Origin: Pseudogymnoascus destructans
Taxonomy: Eukaryota; Ascomycota; Leotiomycetes; Thelebolales; Thelebolaceae
Direction of reading: 5' to 3'
Length of the DNA stretch: 64,000 nucleotides
Assembly: GCF_001641265.1 (NCBI RefSeq)
Contig: NW_020167525.1
Coordinates: forward strand, 412,501-476,500
Below the pieces are notes generated by a model, which was not told where the DNA came from, did not search any database, and worked only from the letters and a program-made list of their open reading frames with translations. Shown here one piece after another: positions 22,904-32,958 of this stretch. The translations under genes were made by a program, and so were the position numbers. Every line of letters starts with the position of its first letter. The first letter of the stretch is position 1.

Positions 22904-23992
22904 TTGTACAAGATAGTTGAGAGTTGGGTATTATTGTTGTAACTGAGTGTTGTACTTGAAGATACTCGAGTAGTTGAGAGTTGGGTATTATTGTTGTAAC
23001 TGAGTACTTATGCTTCCTAATTATTTTAGTGTTCTAATTGGCTGGAGTGCACAGACCCTGTACAGACTTTTGGACCGCACGAGTACTCTCTATTGATTCT
23101 GCGGACGTAAATGATCGTGGTGATGGCGTCATTACATCCCTGTTGAAGAGCTCCAGGATCAAAAGCCGTCGCAGCTCCCATTGTCTTTCTACAGCTAAAG
23201 GCTGGTGTGCCCGTAATGCTTTTACGGAATATAGTTCCTCAGGAGGGGTTGTGTAATGGGTCACGGATGGTTGTTCTAAGCATTACACAGCACTGTCTTG
23301 AGGTCCGTCTACTTGGTGAACAGTTCTACGGTCAATTACGGACGATTCCACGGATAAAACTTCAGACTAATGAGGGGGATTTGCCGTATATCCTTACCCG
23401 TAAACAGTTTCCTGTGCGGGTATGCTTTGCTATGACTATTAATAAGTCTCAAGGGCAGTCGTTTAAGCATGTAGAGGTTGATTTACGGTTGTCTACTTTT
23501 AGTCATGGGCAGTTCTATGTTGCAATGTCGCGGACGTCGTCCGTTGGCTTACACGTTCTACTTCCTCTAGGGGATGATAATACGACTAATAATGTAGTAT
23601 ATCCAGAGGTGTTAGTTGGAATTAATCTCCCGGGACAACCAGCCATTGTGCGCCGTGTAATAAAGGGTACAGAGCTGTCTTTGAGGGGTTTTGCGATACG
23701 AAGAAGTACTGCTGTTATGTTTCTTGCTGTCGATGGTTTAAATAGGGAAGGGGAAACCGAGGAAGTAGGAATGGATAGCTGGACGGGGGAGGCATCATGG
23801 CTCTCTCATGTAGCATAGCATTCGCACACGAGGTCATTTGTAGAACACCAGGCATATCCACGTCATCTGAAGAATTCAAATGGAGCTTTCTACGGTAATA
23901 CACACAGAAAACACGTCGCACAGACAAGCCGTCAACTCAAATAACCTACGTTACCCCTCTCGTTGAGCTCGCCCTCGAGGCGCGGATTCGGA

Positions 23993-24001
23993 GTATATAA
24001 A
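23993..24001 (+). promoter_or_regulatory. TATA box before secreted-protein gene
   Basis: GTATATAAA lies about 90 bp upstream of the ATG at 24091, with no competing open frame between. Confidence 0.6.
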
Positions 24002-24090
24002 GATAAAGGCAAATCCCTTGCTTTGATGAATAACACAGAGCTACCGCATTATTATCACCAGGTAAAAAAAACTCTCATCCCAAACCAACC

Positions 24091-24548
24091 ATGAAAACTC
24101 CCCTCGCGGCCCTCCTCACCTTCGCCCTCCTCACCACCTCCACCGCCACCTACCAATGCCTCGACTCAGCGCCCAACCTATACTGCTGCCAGAACCACCC
24201 CTTCGCCTGCCAGATCCGTGCGTCTTCCTTTCCTACTTACCTCTAGTAGCTGCAGCTAACCGCCTTCCCCACTCCCACAGTCCGCGACCCAGACCAAGAT
24301 CCCTCAAAACCGCCGGGAACTTCGTATCAGCCTGCCGATTTAAACGCGTTCACAGCGGCTTGCGCAAGACTCAATGGGGCGTCGTGGCCAGCTTGCTGTT
24401 ATGTTGATGCAAAGATAGTGGGTTATCCCTTTCGTTTGAGTATGGTTGGGAACAGGCGTGCTGACGGATTGGATAGACGTCGTGTAATCGGGCATTCAAT
24501 ATGAAAAATCGCAGACAGAATCGTAAGATTGCAAAGTACGAAGCTTGA
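24091..24548 (+). CDS. Small secreted cysteine-rich protein, hydrophobin-like
   Basis: Predicted secreted protein. Exons: 24091-24217, 24281-24417 and, on the preferred model, 24477-24548 (introns 63 and 59 bp, both with CTAAC or CTGAC branch sites). A signal peptide MKTPLAALLTFALLTTSTA opens the frame. Cysteines fall as C-x8-CC-x6-C in exon 1 and C-x10-CC in exon 2; exon 3 would add TSC as an eighth. Two CC doublets and eight cysteines recall class II hydrophobins, but the spacing is not canonical. Without the second intron the frame instead ends at 24504 with seven cysteines. A TATA box lies 90 bp upstream. It borders the Helitron nest, a common setting for effector-like genes. Confidence 0.65.
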
Positions 24549-25111
24549 CTACTTGGAGAGGGGTTTTTGGTTTGCTGATAATGTTTCTGCTGGGGAACTT
24601 TGGAGGGGTATGTTACGGGAGTTGCAGGGGCGTATCAGACATAAGCTCCAAAAGAATGATGATGGGAGGGTACTGGGATGAATGTTGGCGGTGATGATTA
24701 TTGTTTATGACAGGGATGACTAATGACATCGGCGCTGAGACTGGTATTAAGCAATAGATAAAGTTCTAGCAATGAATCTTCCGATTGGAAATTTTGCAAT
24801 GGCCTTGTTTCTGTTTTTGGCAGTGTCTTGTTTAATTGTTGGTCGCCATGAGAACCGTCGAAACTGTCATATCTCAGTTGCACAACGTGAGACACATGAG
24901 TTCCACACCATACGGCACACACAGTAACCAGCTTTTTCCTCAGGTCTCGGGAAGGGAGGGTGAATCCTTTGTCAATATTTGGGTTTAAATGGGGCGAACC
25001 CCCCTCTTATCACAGATCAAATTCCTCGTCGCTGTCGTAGTCGTACCACCATTATATGTCCAGCCCTACACGACTCCACATACCCCATAAGACACCCCGT
25101 CATCAACTATC
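24549..25111. other. Intergenic, no gene recognised
   Basis: 3' flank of the gene at 24091 and promoter side of the gene at 25112. No long frame and no repeat were seen. Confidence 0.5.
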
Positions 25112-25324
25112 ATGCATCTCAAAACTACTCTCTTAATCACTGCCATATTCATCTCCACCTCCATGGCTGCTGGATGCTTTCCGATTTCCAATTACGGGAA
25201 ACCCGACTCCTGCCAGTCCTGCGGACGACGGATATTTCGGCCCACGAGTGACTTGTGCGATATCAATATAAGCTGTTGCCCCGGCCTCTGCTGTTTTACA
25301 GTAAAAAGAGAGATTATTGAATAG
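25112..25324 (+). CDS. Small secreted 8-cysteine protein, paralog 1
   Basis: 70 residues, no intron. Signal peptide MHLKTTLLITAIFISTSMA, then a mature part of about 50 residues with eight cysteines ending in CC-x3-CC (SCCPGLCCF). The Cys order C...C-x2-C...C-x5-CC-x3-CC is shared with the genes at 25867 and 27027, as are the MHLK/MHLQ start and intronless structure. The function is unknown; the size, secretion signal and lineage-specific look fit a candidate effector or antimicrobial peptide. Several residues after the last cysteines (TVKREIIE) are charged. Confidence 0.78.
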   Translation: MHLKTTLLITAIFISTSMAAGCFPISNYGKPDSCQSCGRRIFRPTSDLCDINISCCPGLCCFTVKREIIE

Positions 25325-25866
25325 CTGCAAAGTGGGGTAAGTTAACTCCGCTTCGTTCCTGGATGTCGAACTGAGACGGTGTCTGAGGGCAGAAGATAGT
25401 AACTATAGCTTTGGATGAATTTGGTGTGGCTAGTTCTGATCTTGAGTGGGTCAATGGACTGTCATGTTATTGAGCGGCACATACGAGAGTTACAGTGACA
25501 CCTGTTTTGAATGAAACTTGCAGCGGCCCGGTTGAACGCTGTGTAAGGCGGCCTTCCAGTTTTGTCTCGTCATTAAGCATCTGAACTCGCTGAAGATTGT
25601 GATCTACGCCTACATCCATGCAGTCCTACCTCGCCATTCAAAATGTGAGACCCTGCCATAGTCATGATGGGCCATGTATCTCAAACCTTTCTTCATTTTC
25701 GTCCTGATCCGAAATCCCAAAGGAGACTTCCACATACTTATAGGCCCCCTCCGCCGGCAGCTCGATTTCCCCCCCATCACAACCTAACCTACTTAACCAT
25801 ATAAGTGCCATTCTCACCATACCGGTTTTAAACTGAACACCTCAACACTCACCCTCAGTAAAAACG
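25325..25866. other. Intergenic; TATA-like motif shared with 27027 gene
   Basis: No gene. The words ACTTATAGGCCCCC at 25736-25749 lie about 118 bp before the next ATG and recur before paralog 3. Confidence 0.55.
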
Positions 25867-26082
25867 ATGCATTTGCAAACCATCCTTTTCGGCATCGCTG
25901 CCATCTTCGTATCCACCTCCGTAGCACAGAGTTGCTACTCGATCGAGAAATATGGGTTGGTAGACAACGGCTGCGCGCCTTGCAAGACCAACTACACAAT
26001 CACCTCTCTCGACAGCTGCGATATTACAAAAGAATGCTGCAACGGCGTCTGCTGCAAGCCGGCACAGACTTCGTTTCCTTGA
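25867..26082 (+). CDS. Small secreted 8-cysteine protein, paralog 2
   Basis: 71 residues, no intron. Signal peptide MHLQTILFGIAAIFVSTSVA, mature part starting QSCYSIEKYGL with eight cysteines: CAPC, SCDI, ECC and VCC. The spacing matches paralog 1 almost residue for residue (SCDITKECCNGVCC against LCDINISCCPGLCC). One N-x-T site is present. A TATA-like ACTTATAGGCCCCC is placed about 118 bp upstream. The function is unknown; candidate secreted effector. Confidence 0.82.
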   Translation: MHLQTILFGIAAIFVSTSVAQSCYSIEKYGLVDNGCAPCKTNYTITSLDSCDITKECCNGVCCKPAQTSFP

Positions 26083-26905
26083 TAGATGTACGGTAAGATT
26101 GACATTGTCGCAACTCTTGGGGTTGGGTTGGAGCTGACTTGGTATTACAGGGCATCGCATCTTCAGACGTGGATCAATTTCAATTTTGCGACTTTTTATA
26201 GCTATCACCTTGCCTTATATCCCGAGCTATAATTTTGTTGTTTGAAAGGTTCAAGGACTGGGATGGTTTCGGTGTAATCTCAATGTTACGAGGTTTGGGA
26301 GCGCACCATGTCGCAAAGCTTGTACGAAGGATAGTAATAGCGATCAATCTTCAGCCCAAAATATTACAACGGCCTTGCTTGACAGTGCACGAGTCTGCCT
26401 TATGGCGTTATATCTTTATCCAGAAAGCAGAGTTACCATTACATGATCGCGAGATCCACACTTTCAAGTGTTGAAACATGAACCCCAGTAACCTTATAAT
26501 ACTCTTCTTTGCACTTTAATAAATAATTCATGCATATTTTTATACAACAAATGCTGCTGTTGTAACAGGCCTTACGAAAGCCATTTCGTCGATTGGCTGT
26601 AACAACTCCACGCTTTTTCGTGAAGGAGCTACAACGCATACCACTTTCCCTTGAAGCTTGGCTATTACTACTATTGGTACGGAGTAATGGTAACTGCAGT
26701 CATGCTCACACTGGTATATAAGATAGCACACTCATTTACCAGATGGAGAATATCTTAGCATCGAGATGCGTTTAAAACACAGCGCCCTTGCTTCAAAATC
26801 AACCCCTTACTTGAAAAATCAACCCTGTGACTCTTTTCTGGTAACTGAATGAGATGCAACTGACTGCCCCGGTTCCAACGCCCAGATATTCCTATTGCTA
26901 GAAGT
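26083..26905. other. Intergenic, no gene recognised
   Basis: AT-rich spacer between paralogs 2 and 3. Short open stretches on both strands show no signal peptide or domain. Confidence 0.5.
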
Positions 26906-26919
26906 ACTTATAGGCCCCC
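26906..26919 (+). promoter_or_regulatory. Shared TATA-like promoter motif
   Basis: ACTTATAGGCCCCC, identical to 25736-25749 and at nearly the same distance (about 108 bp) from the ATG. Probably the TATA region of the paralog family. Confidence 0.5.
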
Positions 26920-27026
26920 CATGCCCGCGTTCAGAACAATCCTTTCCCTCATACATGGTGCAAACACTCCATCACATACCTAGCCACTCTACCCAAAGAA
27001 AACGAATCAACCCTTCAACTGCCACC

Positions 27027-27266
27027 ATGCATCTCAAGGTTATTTTTCTCGGCATCGCCACCATGTCCGCGTCAGCTTTCGCAGCTCCCGCAGCAGCTCC
27101 AGTAGCTCTACCAGCCCAGGAGTGCGTATTCCCCGTCGGCAGATGGTATGGACGAGCAGATCTTGGTTGCGCAGCACATGAGTGCCCCCCTGGCCTGACG
27201 TTTATCCGTGCATTTTCAAGCTGCTGGATTGAACGTGAGTGCTGTCTCGGCAAATGCTGTCCATAG
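27027..27266 (+). CDS. Small secreted 8-cysteine protein, paralog 3
   Basis: 79 residues, no intron; the ATG at 27027 has a strong GCCACC context and starts MHLK like its paralogs, so it is preferred over the in-frame start at 26895. Signal peptide to about AFAAP, followed by a short Ala/Pro linker that could be a propeptide. The eight cysteines keep the family order and end ECCLGKCCP. The sequence between cysteines has diverged more than between paralogs 1 and 2. Unknown function; candidate secreted effector. Confidence 0.8.
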   Translation: MHLKVIFLGIATMSASAFAAPAAAPVALPAQECVFPVGRWYGRADLGCAAHECPPGLTFIRAFSSCWIERECCLGKCCP

Positions 27267-27427
27267 GAGTTCCACGTGTGGTGAGTTAGGTTATCCCCTC
27301 CTTCTTAGACCTTACCTGATTTAATCCATTGTATAGTTCGTAGAGCTCCTTATTCAGAAACTTCGCTCAAATTCTGAGTAGTTTTGGGGTTGATGTGGAT
27401 ATTTAATGCATTTTTAAGAATACAGTT

Positions 27428-27586
27428 GAACCTGGATATAAGGATCCCTCGATATAAGGATATCCTCGGTATAAGGATGGGTAGTCTGGTCCCGTAGTTT
27501 TTTAGCTGTAAAATAAGGATTATTTCTGTATAAGGATGATCCTTAAATCCGTGATCCCAAAATTATTTTTATACCAAACAATCCTT
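27428..27586 (+). repeat. Pogo/Fot-like transposon end, ATAAGGAT repeats
   Basis: Begins ACAGTTGAACCTGGATATAAGG and repeats GATATAAGGAT words four to five times, ending ACAATCCTTATA in inverse. This resembles the termini of pogo/Tigger-type elements. No transposase is present and the second end is cut by an LTR-1 fragment. Confidence 0.5.
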
Positions 27587-27589
27587 ATA

Positions 27590-27696
27590 ACTATACATAT
27601 TTTGGCTTATCACACCAACAACAAGAGCATTACTACTCAACGATTGCTACAACCCTCTATGATTCATTACACGTCATCGCTCCTTAGTTACTGGGC
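27590..27696 (+). repeat. LTR-1 internal fragment
   Basis: About 107 bp matching LTR-1 from ACTATACATATTTTGG to TTAGTTACTGGGC; both LTR ends are absent. Confidence 0.85.
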
Positions 27697-27804
27697 TGAT
27701 ATAATATTTCCAATCCACAAGAACGAGTAGGTGATGGGAGCGCGTTGGCGCGTGGGTGATAACGTGTGCTGGGCTGGCAGAATTCACAGAATTCCAACTT
27801 GACA

Positions 27805-28204
27805 ATGCCGATTCTGACTCCCACCGGAGCTTTGTTGGGCGTGTTCTGTGTCCTCTGCCTGCGCTGCCTTCGGGCCAAAGCTCGTGGCGTCAAGGATCAC
27901 GATTATGTCTGGTCCCCCGCCTCCTCCAAGTGCGAGTACTGCACAGCGCAGCACACCACCTGCGTTCCGGTGAGTTCCCTTGTGGTGTTCTGTCTCTGTT
28001 GGCTTTTGCTAACTGTTTGGATAGCTGCCCTGGTTCCTCAACAAGGAGTACCGTGTTCTTGTCGCCGCAGAAGCGGCAGATCCTTGGGACCCCGCTGCCG
28101 TCGAAGCCGCTGCCGCAGAGGCAAACCAGGTGGCCCTTGTGGCCAAAGCGTCCCAAAATTCTGCTTGGCCGCCGAGCGTGGCTCCTACGAGGAGCTCCGT
28201 GTAA
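27805..28204 (+). CDS. Small cysteine-rich fungal protein, two exons
   Basis: Exons 27805-27969 and 28025-28204 with a 55-bp intron (GTGAGT donor, GCTAACTG branch, GGATAG acceptor); 114 residues. An in-frame ATG at 27766 is an alternative start. Exon 1 carries CVLCLRCLR and later KCEYCTAQHTTCVPLP, Cys pairs that may bind zinc; exon 2 is Ala/Glu rich (AAVEAAAAEANQVALVAKAS) and probably helical. Proteins with this CxxC...C pattern are frequent, short and repeated in ascomycete genomes, often near transposons, so it may be carried by a repeat rather than be a housekeeping gene. Its stop lies just before the Ty3 integrase fragment. Confidence 0.55.
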
Positions 28205-30950
28205 ATCGCCACACCGAGCTATGTATGAAACTAATCCAAGAAGCGCATGACCAGGTGTCAGTGGCACATCCTAGCGGCCGGAAAACCTATCAATTGATTG
28301 CCCTGAAGTACCACTGGGTCGGGATGGAAGCGGATTGTTTGCACTATGTGAGGAATTGTGTGACATGTCAGCTTTCTCATACCAATGTCACCAAGCAACA
28401 AGGATTTCTACACCCGCTGCCCGTACCTGAATATTTTTCAGCCGCTTCCGAATACTACTCGACTCTGCAAAGAGCCAGTTAGTATGGCCAAAGGAGTACC
28501 CGCCGACTCCTAGCTGGAGCAAGGAGATCACCTTGCCCTACCACTCATGCGAAACGTCCATTAAACATCCTGCATACCAGCCGGATGCGAATCGCCGGGA
28601 TTCCGCAATCCACCACGAAGACAGACGCCGCGCAGGCGGACGCTCGATGGAAATGAAAGTGATAATTTCCGACTACGAAGAGATCACCGATACGCCATCG
28701 AACCTACTACGAAACCAGGAGGTTTCTCCCCCACCGCAGAAAACCCTAGTACATAGGTTTACACCCATGCATATCTGCGAAATCAGTGCAAATGCTTTCC
28801 ACCACGAGATGATGCGAAGCGACTCCGAGTTTTTTCAGACTAGCACCTACGAAATCGATCAGATCATTCATGAAAAGGAGTTGGTAGAGGATGAAGAAAC
28901 GCTCCGCCTCATCCAGCAGAAGCTTCCGCATATGCACCGGAAGTACACTGATGTCTTTTCGAAGTTGGAATCGGATCGAATCCCCCCACACCGCATATAC
29001 GACCACAAGATACAGCTCGAAGCCCCTTTACCAAACGCTTTCTCGCCGTTATATTGACAGGGCACCGAAGAGCTTAAGGCTACCAAGCAATATCTGTTAG
29101 AGAACCTAGAGAAAGGCTTCATCGTCAACAGCAACAGCCCCTTTGCGTCCCCTATCCTATTCGTAAAGAAAGCAGATGGCAAATTAAGATTTTGCATCGA
29201 TTACCGGAAGTTAAATGGCCTCACCCGGAACGATCCCTACCCCATCCCGCATATCGACGAACTACTAGGACGGGTGTCGAAAGCAAAAATCTTCACGAAG
29301 CTAGATATCAGACAAGCTTTCTGTAATGGTGGGTGCACCAGATGTGAGAATCTTGCCACCCAAGGAAGGGATGAATTTACTAAGACAACACACTGTCTTA
29401 GAAAACAGAGCCAAAGGGTCGTAGCTTAGACTATTCCACAACGCAGCAATCAGGTGTGTGATGTAGTGAAGTGGTTCAGACAAGTTGCAACAAATGTTGA
29501 GTCTGGGAACTCAGGGGTAAGTCAGAGGTTAACACCTCACTGACTTTTCAGAAACAAGGAGTAACAAGATGAATGCTTGGAAGCTTGGAAAAGACGTGGA
29601 AGTATGTGATAGTCGATTTACTGTATTGTCTGCTTGCCCTTTCTTAAGGAAAGGGCAATCCTATTTATGCTAAAGGAGTGTAGTTTTCTCATTTTCCAAG
29701 ACTTTCCATGATTACCAGGCTTGGTAACTGTAGTCGACGTAAGAGAATCCCATAGAACCATCTCTTAGGTTCGTAGCCTATAGGAAGTAAAAGGAGGTCC
29801 AAGGTCAGAGTACCCCTATAGACAAATTATGTCATAGACAAATTATGTCATAGACAAATTATGTCATAGACAAATTATGTCATAACTTAACCAATCTTGT
29901 GGGTAACTAAAGAGCGATGACATGTAATGAATCATAGAGGTTCGTAGGAGCTTTTAGAGCTATCGTTCATGCTCCTAGGCCTCTAGTTGGTAGAGATATG
30001 TCATGTGGTAGTATGAGTGATGTCATGTAATGAATCATAGAGGGTTGTAGAGATATGCTATGTGGTAATATTGGCCCAGTAACTAAGGAGCGATGACGTG
30101 TAATGAATCATAGATGGTTGTAGCAATCGTTGAGTAGTATTGCTCTTGTTGTTGGTGTGATAAGCCAAAATATGTATAGTGACTTGTAGGTTTGAGGAGG
30201 AGATTTCCAAGTTTGCTCTTGAGTTTGATAGCAAACTGAGTGCAACGAATGTCAGTATGACACTTTCCATCGCATACGGATGCACCCGACTCGGAAGAGT
30301 ACATGATCTTTCGGACTCGCTATGGATCCTATAAGTGCAAAGTGCTGCCGTTTGAGCTAACGAATGGTCCTGCAACCTATCAGCGGTATATGAATGACGT
30401 CCTGATGCAATATTTAGACGACTTCTGTACCACTTACTTAGATGACATCCTAATCTATTTAGATGACCCTACGGAACACATAGCGCATGTGCATAAGGTC
30501 CTACAGTGTCTCTGAGAGGCTGGACTCCAAGCCGATTTGAATAAATGCAAGTTCAACGTCACCAGGACAAAATACTTGGGTTACGTTCTCACTACTCCGG
30601 TGTCGAAGCAGACCCCGACAAAATCTAACCCCTTCGTAACTGGATCCGACTGACCACTGTTATGGGTGTGAAGTCCTACCTGGGATTCTGTGGCTTCTAT
30701 AGACAATTCATTCACAATTTTGGCAAAATAGCAAAGCCCCTCATGACCATCACTAGTCCCTTGGAGCCGTTCCGATGGACAGACGAATGTGAGGCTGCTT
30801 TTGAGGAATTGCGCCGGCAACTCCTAGTAGTACAGGCACTTCACCACTTCAACCCCGAATTGCCTATGAAGCTGGAGACAGATTCCTCCGATGGAGTCGT
30901 AGCTGGTGTCCTCTCTCAAGAACACCCTGACAAGCGGTGGTACCCCGTAG
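28205..30950 (+). pseudogene. Ty3/Gypsy remnant, plus strand (Gypsy-3a)
   Basis: 28205-28430 is an integrase H2C2 zinc finger (HPSGRKTYQLI...CVTCQLSHTN). A spacer follows, then protease-RT linker (28620-29056), RT (FVKKADGKLRFCIDYRKLNG near 29160; YLDDILIYLDD near 30440) and RNase H (ETDSSDGVVAGVLSQ near 30880). Stops fall at 29057, 30513 and near 30650. A solo LTR-1 splits RT after KLDIRQA. The integrase finger upstream of RT belongs to a preceding copy or a rearrangement. The element ends abruptly at about 30950, where coding continues on the other strand. Confidence 0.85.
29322..30262 (-). repeat. Solo LTR-1 inside Gypsy-3a (941 bp)
   Basis: TGTAATGGTGGG...CAGTATGACA on the plus strand, flanked by CTTTC at 29317-29321 and 30263-30267. 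Removing it and one CTTTC restores the RT frame (KLDIRQAF/HRIRMHPD). Internal tandem units: GACAAATTATGTCATA four times and TAATGAATCATAGAGG about three times. Confidence 0.95.
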
Positions 30951-32615
30951 GAGTGTGTCCGAATCGGTATATCCATTGGATGAACAATTGTGTCATTTGC
31001 CGGGCAGTTGTGGTTTTGTAGCAAGGTATGGTCACTGAACTCTTTCCGAGTCGGTCCATAAACACTAAGATGCTGTCGTATGCATGCTTATCCCTTGGGA
31101 ACTCCTTGACGTCCATGGTGAGGTGTTGCATAGCTTCTTCCCAATTATCACATCTTGTGCTCCGAGGTCCAGGAGTACAAAGGCTGAAATCCACATATGG
31201 GTACAGAGTAGGGTAGTTTCTGTATGGCGCTTTTGACAGTCGTATTGCGAAAGGCTTGTTAATGACGAGGTAGCCGTTTGCTCCTGTGTCTGCTAGGGAC
31301 TTCATTTGCACCCCGAGTCCATTCATACTCAGGGTCGTGTCGACTAAAAAACTGGGTGCCTCCCAGGAGTTCTCCTAAGTCTAGTCCTCGCAGGTCACAT
31401 TTGCGTAGACCTAGGAAGGAGCCTTCTCCTAGGCCTCGTCATTTTCCTCGAGGGACACATCCGATTGAAGTTCCACAGCTTCTTCCCATTGTTCTTCAGC
31501 CTCGGGGTCGTTATGGTCCATTTCCTTGATAGTAGCGTTAAGGGGGCATTTGTCCTGGAAATGGCCGGGCTTGCCACACTTGAAACAGTTTCCTGAGGGC
31601 GCAGGGACTACGGTTCTCACACGTTCCGGTATGGCTCGCTTGGGGAGGAACGCGGTTCGGGTGAACAGAGCGGATGTGGCTCGAGTCAGCTTCGACGCCG
31701 ACGCGTTTACCGTATCCGTGGTACGTGTGGACATCCTTGCGAGAGCGGGTAGCGGATTCAATTCGTTGTTCCGGCGCCGTTCCTGATCGAAGGCGGTAAG
31801 TTCTCAGACCATGGTCTGGTATTCTCCATTCCATTGGTTTTTGATGATCGCGACGCGGCTGCGGAATTGCAGAGTCAACTTGTTCCACATGTACCGAAAC
31901 CATTCCGACTCGGAGACTTGTCCTGTGATAGCTGCACTTTGGAAACGAGCCTTGAACTCTGGGAAGGTTTCGCTAGCATGCCCATTCTCTCCCATTTGCA
32001 GGTCGTCGAAGAGGTTCCTGGCCTGTTCCGTCTCGTTGCCTGTGAGGTAGTATGAACCTAGTAGATCCATCATCTCCTCAGCACTGTGGAACCCATGCAT
32101 AGCAGACAGGTATTGGGGCTCTAGGTAGGTCTTCGCCAGGCCGGTCGTAGTTCCCCATATCAACGCTCTTCTCGAGACGTCGGTAAGTAGTGGTCCTCAT
32201 TGACTACGAGTCGGTCCCGAATCGAAGCGCTCCATTGTAGGAAGGTATGTTCTATCCCATCGCTGAGCGGAGTGATTCTCTCCGAGATGGTAGATTTCTT
32301 ATAGCGAGTCGGTGGGTCCTCGGTGTGCATTCGTGAAGTGCTTGGGATCGATGGAGAACGAAAGTCCTGAAGAGGCGTCAATTGAACTGTCTCAGGGGTG
32401 TTTCGTGTGTGAGGCATTCGTTGCTCCGCAGCTTCGACTGTGGGTATGGGGGCGTCCACCGGCGGTGTGGATGGGATTCTGGTCTGGGCTGCCGTCAGGG
32501 TAACTAGTAGATCCTTGACCTCCTGTATCTGTGCTTCGAGGTGGGCCATTCAACTCGGGATGTATTCAGATCGCACAGCGGTCGTAGCTGCAGCGGTGGT
32601 TTGTCTGGTAGTCAT
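30951..32615 (-). pseudogene. Ty3/Gypsy gag and PR-IN fusion remnant (Gypsy-3b)
   Basis: Minus strand. Gag starts near 32615 (MTTRQTTAAATTAV), meets a stop at the SerTGA before MAHLEAQIQEV (probably a former Trp codon), and continues through the capsid part (32163-31804, FYL/YYLTGNETEQARNLFDD) and a CCHC knuckle (CFKCGKPGHFQDKC, near 31600). The next block (31326-30951) begins with protease (LADTGANGYLVI) and then passes in frame to integrase (HAYDSILVFMDRLGK... FIQWIYRFGHTP), so RT and RNase H are deleted. It meets Gypsy-3a tail to tail at about 30950. Confidence 0.82.
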
Positions 32616-32949
32616 TCTGGGCAGTTGACCATCGTTGTCTTGGGGTATGTTTGACTTCCGGTAGCTTGTAGCTATCAACGCTCTTGTCCATAATTTCCTC
32701 TGTGCTAGGAGGGGGTTCTTGAGGATCTCGTATCCTATTCGGCGCCAACGCGTCGGCGACTTTACCAGCTTGTTCTGAAGAATCAAATCCTGATCCACTG
32801 GCTGTCTATGAGATCTCTGGAATCACGGCTATTTGAAGTCGTCAGGTCTCTCCTCTGAAACGTCACCGAGTCGCGGTCAATGTCGTAATGGTAGTTCTCC
32901 CGAGTTGTTCCGGTGTGGGATATTATTGAAGTACGGCCGTCCCCGGCAG
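32616..32949. other. Upstream flank of Gypsy-3b gag
   Basis: Probable leader of the minus-strand gag. Short open stretches only, no LTR recognised. Confidence 0.45.
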
Positions 32950-32958
32950 GCGTGATCT

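Larger units (their letters stand above)
21024..23083 (-). mobile_element. Tc1/mariner-superfamily element, 2060 bp
   Basis: Flanked by TA on both sides (21022-21023 and 23084-23085). The terminal inverted repeats of about 36 bp start CTCGTGCGGCCCAAAAGTCT and differ at one or two positions. Removing it with one TA restores the Helitron helicase frame (MRTLLSIDSADVNDRG). The transposase is on the minus strand and is itself split by a foldback MITE. Confidence 0.93.
18633..23818 (+). mobile_element. Helitron 1, degenerate and interrupted
   Basis: Coding blocks in order: N-terminal zinc-finger region, Helitron helicase-like N domain and PIF1-type helicase. The middle part with the HUH Rep nuclease is missing between 20018 and 20091. 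LTR-B pieces, a Tc1/mariner element (21024-23083) and several frameshifts break it. The Helitron TC...CTRR ends could not be fixed. Confidence 0.85.
20092..23818 (+). pseudogene. Helitron 1 PIF1-like helicase, split by mariner
   Basis: The helicase half of the Rep-helicase that drives rolling-circle transposition. The Walker A region reads RPGGTGKTFLYKAL, followed by ASTGIAALLLPNG, IIWDKVPMQHK (Walker B position with Lys for Glu), LGGDFAQILPV and TNMRVRG-like motifs up to 21023. The frame resumes at 23084 after the mariner insertion and runs through VPVMLLRN and TINKSQGQSF to AMSRTSS. Frame changes occur near 20900 and 23190. The WDK for WDE change at Walker B suggests loss of activity even apart from the breaks. 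Confidence 0.88.

Noticed and set aside
27766..28482. Single 238-codon frame reading from the small Cys-rich gene into a Ty3 integrase finger
   Set aside because: It arises only if the 55-bp intron is not removed; the spliced frame stops at 28204 before the integrase fragment.
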